Notes under the pieces: model-generated | What the model was told of the DNA's origin: nothing | What the model saw: only the letters and a program-made list of their open reading frames with translations | Databases searched by the model: none | Position numbers and translations under genes: made by a program | Shown: positions 6,558-9,239 of the stretch, one piece after another | How positions within the stretch are numbered: the stretch's first letter is position 1 | Layout: each line of letters starts with the position of its first letter | Source: Lachnospiraceae bacterium | Lineage (GTDB): Bacteria > Bacillota_A > Clostridia > Lachnospirales > Lachnospiraceae | DNA: 9,239 nt | Reading direction: 5' to 3' | Assembly: GCA_024691045.1 (NCBI GenBank) | Contig: JAILOC010000028.1 | Location: 1 to 9,239 of the forward strand

Positions 6558-6949
6558 CATTCGGTTCGCTTGAAGAAGTAAGAGAATATTTTAAGAACGA
6601 TAAATTTGCAACCAACGCGGGAATGCAGGTTGAGTCGTTTTCGGATGATGAGGTCATCTGCAGCGTTGAACTGACGGACGATCATAAGAATGCAAACGGC
6701 GGAATAATGGGAGGGGCGATATTTACTCTCGCAGATCTTGCTTTTGCCGTTTTGGTCAATAACATCCACAAGCCTTCCGTAGCGGCGCAGGTCAGCATAA
6801 ATTATCTGTCCGGTGCCAAGGGAAGTAAGCTTTATGCCAAGTCCTCATGCATCAAGACCGGCAGGAGCACGACCGTGGCAAACGTAAGCGTTTATGACGA
6901 ACTCGGAACAAACGTTGCCCTTTTCACCGGCACCGCATTCAAACTGTAA
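6554..6949 (+). CDS. PaaI-type hotdog-fold thioesterase
   Basis: This 131-residue single hotdog domain starts at an ATG that overlaps the lipoprotein stop by four bases. The signature is NANGGIMGGAIFTLAD (residues 46-61). Asn46/Asn48 and the GG pair precede a helix that ends in the catalytic-type acid Asp61. Family members usually have HGG, and here the His is Met (IMGG), which I recall from Clostridia versions. The second half, VSINYLSGAKGSKLYAKSS followed by GRSTTVANVSVYD, gives the long beta strands and the substrate-binding strand of the fold. Such enzymes hydrolyse acyl- or aryl-CoA thioesters in the cytoplasm, usually as dimers or tetramers. The substrate cannot be inferred. No operon partner points to a CoA pathway. 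Initiation probably relies on coupling to the upstream gene, because only a weak purine-rich site (GGTAGAG) precedes it. Confidence 0.85.
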   Translation: MTFGSLEEVREYFKNDKFATNAGMQVESFSDDEVICSVELTDDHKNANGGIMGGAIFTLADLAFAVLVNNIHKPSVAAQVSINYLSGAKGSKLYAKSSCIKTGRSTTVANVSVYDELGTNVALFTGTAFKL

Positions 6950-6953
6950 TGAT

Positions 6954-6974
6954 CCGGCATGAGGGGTTTGCCGG
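6954..6974 (+). other. GC-rich hairpin between thioesterase and small membrane gene
   Basis: CCGGCA (6954-6959) pairs perfectly with TGCCGG (6969-6974), leaving a 9-nt loop that contains GAGGGG. No U-tract follows, so it is unlikely to be a terminator. It lies 15 bases before the ATG at 6990 and might tune processing or translation. Confidence 0.4.
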
Positions 6975-6989
6975 CGCAGAGACAAATGT

Positions 6990-7256
6990 ATGGAAAACAG
7001 AAGAAAGCTTTCGTATCCTAATCAGGATAAAGAGCAGGAAAAAAGAGAGGAAAGACTCGGCGGAGCGCTGATGCATATCCTGTGGATCGTAACCGCACTT
7101 TACAGGATCGCCATAGTAACTGTCATAGCTCTTCCGGTCATGTGGCTTATAGGCAAGCCTCTGTGGATCGCTCCGATCATCGGAGTGGTCGCTTATATCC
7201 TGTGGAGGATTGTCTGGAGAGCATTCTGGAAATTCATTCACTGGTCGCAGAAGTGA
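6990..7256 (+). CDS. Small Trp-rich membrane protein, two predicted helices
   Basis: This 88-residue protein is of unknown family. The first 25 residues are strongly charged (QDKEQEKREERL). A first hydrophobic helix spans roughly residues 37-55 and a second about 58-77. The C-terminal half carries many Trp and basic residues, ending WRIVWRAFWKFIHWSQK, with seven Trp in the protein in all. The positive-inside rule suggests both ends are cytoplasmic. The ATG at 6990 has only a weak Shine-Dalgarno (GCAGAGA). An in-frame ATG at 7071 (Met28) is preceded by GGAG at a spacing of five. A shorter 61-residue form that keeps both helices is therefore possible. It sits 40 bp after the thioesterase gene and 48 bp before the macro-domain gene. 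No function can be given. Confidence 0.7.
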   Translation: MENRRKLSYPNQDKEQEKREERLGGALMHILWIVTALYRIAIVTVIALPVMWLIGKPLWIAPIIGVVAYILWRIVWRAFWKFIHWSQK

Positions 7257-7284
7257 AACAGCGTAAGCCGTCCCCGTGTTTCAC
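7253..7284 (+). repeat. Perfect 8-bp inverted repeat spanning the stop of the small membrane gene
   Basis: GTGAAACA (7253-7260) is the exact reverse complement of TGTTTCAC (7277-7284), with a 16-nt GC-rich spacer. It overlaps the TGA stop at 7254-7256. No U-run follows, so it is not a standard terminator. It may be an mRNA stability or attenuation hairpin, or an operator palindrome, 20 bases before the macro-domain gene. Confidence 0.45.
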
Positions 7285-7304
7285 CATCAGCAAAAGGAGG
7301 CTTT

Positions 7305-7838
7305 ATGAGCAGGATAGAACTTGTAAATGCATCTTGTGCCGATCTCGAAGTTGACGCGGTCGTAAATGCGGCCAATAAATATCTGCGTGCGGGCGGTGGT
7401 ATCTGCGGCGTGATCTTTCAGGCGGCGGGACCGCTTGAACTTGTAACTGCGTGCAGGAAGCACAGCACTCCGTTAAATGACGGTGATGCCGTCATGACTC
7501 CCTCTTTTAACATGACTAACTGCAAAGCCATAATCCATGCGGTGGGGCCGGATTTCAGGCATACGCCGGATGCTTTTGATGCGCTTTGCGATGCATACTA
7601 TAATTCGCTCGTGGTGCTTAAGGATAACGGTTACCACAGCATTGCTTTTCCGCTGATAAGCGCCGGGATATTCTCGGGTGATCTCGATGAGCCCGCTGCG
7701 GAATCCGCAAGGCAGTGCCTCAGGGCTTATGACAGATTCAACGCGGACTTTCCGGATGCGGATGTGGATGTCAGGCTCTGTGCATTCACGTCGCGTGAGA
7801 TGGCGGAAGCACTCAGAATCATAAATTATGTGAAATGA
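7305..7838 (+). CDS. Macro-domain protein (ADP-ribose binding, MacroD-like)
   Basis: This 177-residue protein is made almost entirely of one macro domain and starts at an ATG with AAAGGAGG just upstream. Landmarks are VDAVVNAANKYL (residues 16-27, Asn21 and Asn24) and the Gly-rich loop AGGGICGVIFQAAG (29-42). CKAIIHAVGPDF (73-84) and FPLISAGIFSGDLDEPA (115-131) follow. The last contains the second phosphate-binding loop. Macro domains bind ADP-ribose, and MacroD-type members remove ADP-ribose from proteins or deacetylate O-acetyl-ADP-ribose. The position equivalent to the catalytic Asp of GGGVDGAIH (Asp35 in E. coli YmdB) is Cys34 here, and the following His is Phe37. Binding therefore looks intact, but the classical hydrolase mechanism may not be. 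The next gene, a response regulator, starts 31 bp downstream, with no obvious functional link. Confidence 0.87.
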   Translation: MSRIELVNASCADLEVDAVVNAANKYLRAGGGICGVIFQAAGPLELVTACRKHSTPLNDGDAVMTPSFNMTNCKAIIHAVGPDFRHTPDAFDALCDAYYNSLVVLKDNGYHSIAFPLISAGIFSGDLDEPAAESARQCLRAYDRFNADFPDADVDVRLCAFTSREMAEALRIINYVK

Positions 7839-7869
7839 AACAGTGGGACGGCTGTATACCGGAGTAACG

Positions 7870-8574
7870 ATGAAAATATTTCTTCTTGAAGATGATGATG
7901 CGATAGGAATGGGCCTTAAGTATTCCCTTGAAAAGGAAGGCTATGAGACCGTTCTTTCCAAGACCGTAAAGGATGCACTTTCCAAGGTTAAGAAGGAAGA
8001 ATTCGACCTGTACATTCTCGATATAAATCTTCCCGACGGAAACGGATATGATGTCTGCAAGGCAGTAAAGGATAAGGCTGACCTTCCCGTGATATTCCTT
8101 ACCGCAAGCGATGCCGAAGTCAGTGTCGTTATGGGACTTGAGATGGGAGCGGACGATTATATCTGCAAGCCCTTCAGGGTCAACGAACTCATGGCGAGGA
8201 TCAAGACCGTTCTTAGGCGCAGTGCAAGATCGTCGACGGCGGATGCCCGCGATACCGAAGGCGTGATCGAGATCCGTAATATCAGGATCCACACCGCAGG
8301 TGCCAGGGTCACCTGCGTAAAAGAAAACGGAACCGAAGAGCAGGTAGAGCTTACCGCTCTCGAATACCGCCTGCTTCTTGCCTTTTGTTCAAACCGGGGA
8401 GTGGTCATGTCGAGAACAAAGCTTCTTGAAGATATGTGGGATGTGAGCGGGGATTTTGTCAATGACAACACGCTCACCGTTTACATCAAGAGACTCAGGG
8501 ACAAGATAGAAGAAGATCCCGCGGATCCGAAGATAATAAAGACGGTAAGAGGACTCGGATATATCGTCGAATAG
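7870..8574 (+). CDS. OmpR/PhoB-family response regulator
   Basis: The protein has 234 residues from the ATG at 7870, which has GGAG five bases upstream. An in-frame GTG at 7843 would add nine residues before the normal receiver start MKIFLLEDD and is unlikely. The receiver domain occupies about residues 1-117. Its acidic pocket is Glu7-Asp8-Asp9, the phosphoacceptor Asp51 (LDINLPDGNG), the switch Thr78 (LTAS) and Lys100 (CKPF). A winged-helix DNA-binding domain follows at about 131-234, with LTALEYRLL, the recognition region around NDNTLTVYIKRLRDKI and the terminal wing TVRGLGYIVE. It should bind direct repeats as a dimer once phosphorylated by the kinase encoded 14 bp downstream. Its targets are not visible here, although such pairs often control a neighbouring ABC transporter operon. 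Confidence 0.93.
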   Translation: MKIFLLEDDDAIGMGLKYSLEKEGYETVLSKTVKDALSKVKKEEFDLYILDINLPDGNGYDVCKAVKDKADLPVIFLTASDAEVSVVMGLEMGADDYICKPFRVNELMARIKTVLRRSARSSTADARDTEGVIEIRNIRIHTAGARVTCVKENGTEEQVELTALEYRLLLAFCSNRGVVMSRTKLLEDMWDVSGDFVNDNTLTVYIKRLRDKIEEDPADPKIIKTVRGLGYIVE

Positions 8575-8588
8575 CGGAGAATTATTTA

Positions 8589-9239
8589 ATGCTTAAGAAC
8601 AGGGATTTCAAACGCATGATGATCGCAGCAGCCTGCCTTACGGTTGCTGCGTCTGTTTGTGCGTGCATTATACTGGGATGGATCGCTTTTTTGATTTCTT
8701 TCCTTCTCGGAGCTACGATCATCACATTATATTATTTCTTTACGAAGAAGAGATATGAGGATATCGCAGAGCTCGATTCGTATCTTGTAAAGGTTCTTGC
8801 GGGCGGCGAAGCCCCGGGAATCACCGACCAGCAGGAGGGCGAGCTTTCGATCCTTAGGAACAACATCTATAAGGTCACGACAACGCTTTATTACCAGAAG
8901 GAACTTCTTGCGGGCGATAAGAAGGCTCTTTCGGATGCAATCGCGGATATCTCTCACCAGCTCAAAACACCTCTTACATCGATGATGGTGATGAACGATC
9001 TGCTCGGATCCGAAGAGGATCCCAAAAAACGTGCGGAGTTTTTAAAGACCCAGTCAGGGCAGCTTGACCGCATGAACTGGCTTGTGCAGACTCTTCTTAA
9101 GCTTTCGAAGATAGATGCGGGCACGATCGTGATGAAGCCTGAAGAAGTACTTGCAAGGCCTCTGATCTCCGAGATCATTAAGCCCTTCGAAGTACAGATG
9201 GATATAAAGAATATCGCCTGCGGGATCTCTGCCGGTGAT
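8589..9239 (+). CDS. Sensor histidine kinase, intramembrane-sensing type (3' end outside window)
   Basis: This ORF starts at ATG 8589, with GGAG at 8576-8579 nine bases upstream, and runs open to the last base, so 217 residues are visible. Two membrane helices (about residues 10-29 and 31-52) are separated by almost no external loop. There is then a linker of about 60 residues and the dimerisation/phosphoacceptor helix ISHQLKTPLT, with phospho-accepting His123. The second helix of that hairpin follows (QLDRMNWLVQTLLKLSKID). The catalytic ATP-binding domain lies mostly beyond the window. A short sensor with no outside domain is typical of intramembrane-sensing kinases such as the BceS/VanS-like group. 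These answer to antimicrobial peptides or cell-wall stress, often through an adjacent ABC transporter. Cognate to the preceding regulator by position. Confidence 0.9.
   Translation, partial: MLKNRDFKRMMIAAACLTVAASVCACIILGWIAFLISFLLGATIITLYYFFTKKRYEDIAELDSYLVKVLAGGEAPGITDQQEGELSILRNNIYKVTTTLYYQKELLAGDKKALSDAIADISHQLKTPLTSMMVMNDLLGSEEDPKKRAEFLKTQSGQLDRMNWLVQTLLKLSKIDAGTIVMKPEEVLARPLISEIIKPFEVQMDIKNIACGISAGD

Noticed and set aside
7082..7354. Plus-strand 90-codon open frame across the small membrane gene and the macro-domain start
   Set aside because: It is out of frame with two supported genes, starts inside one of them, and has an Arg/Ser-rich low-information product.
8797..8985. Plus-strand 62-codon open frame inside the histidine kinase
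   Set aside because: It is in another frame of the kinase gene, whose phosphoacceptor motif is intact across the same bases.

Overview
The window looks like an ordinary chromosomal stretch of a Gram-positive anaerobe of the class Clostridia, most likely a Lachnospiraceae member. This rests on purine-rich Shine-Dalgarno sites (AGGAG, GAGGGGG) before most genes, a moderate GC content by eye, two lipoproteins with classical lipobox cysteines, and protein types I associate with that family. The assignment is by resemblance, not by a search. All 13 genes lie on the + strand and are tightly packed. I see no rRNA, tRNA, CRISPR array, insertion sequence or attachment site.

Layout. (A) 1-1457: the 3' part of a lipoprotein gene with an EF-hand-like Asp-rich loop, then a HAD-superfamily phosphatase/nucleotidase. 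(B) 1565-3393: after a 107-bp gap with a plausible extended -10 promoter, a small alpha/beta hydrolase overlaps by 4 bp (ATGA) a CPA2-type cation:proton antiporter. (C) 3556-7838: after a 162-bp gap with another extended -10 candidate comes a long close-spaced run. It holds a YkvA/DUF1232 protein, a 56-codon DUF3006-like ORF, a YbaK/PrdX-type aminoacyl-tRNA deacylase, a membrane-anchored HD-GYP phosphodiesterase, a small lipoprotein, a PaaI-type thioesterase, a small Trp-rich two-helix membrane protein and a macro-domain protein. (D) 7870-9239: an OmpR-family response regulator and its histidine kinase, which is cut by the window end.

How the genes may work together. The HD-GYP protein has a periplasm-like outside domain of about 200 residues between two membrane helices and an intact catalytic core. 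It therefore probably couples an extracellular signal to cyclic-di-GMP breakdown. The lipoprotein 13 bp downstream may be co-expressed at the same membrane face. The two-component pair has a very short membrane sensor of the intramembrane-sensing kind, which often sits beside antimicrobial-peptide or cell-envelope ABC transporters. That partner, if present, lies outside the window. The other genes look like housekeeping or poorly characterised functions that need not form one pathway.

I do not see a clear undescribed system. The points most worth a second look are the HD-GYP outside domain with its CBM2-like pattern, a macro domain whose usual catalytic Asp position is Cys, a YbaK-family protein with a Cys at a usually Asn position, and an inverted repeat at the end of the small membrane gene.
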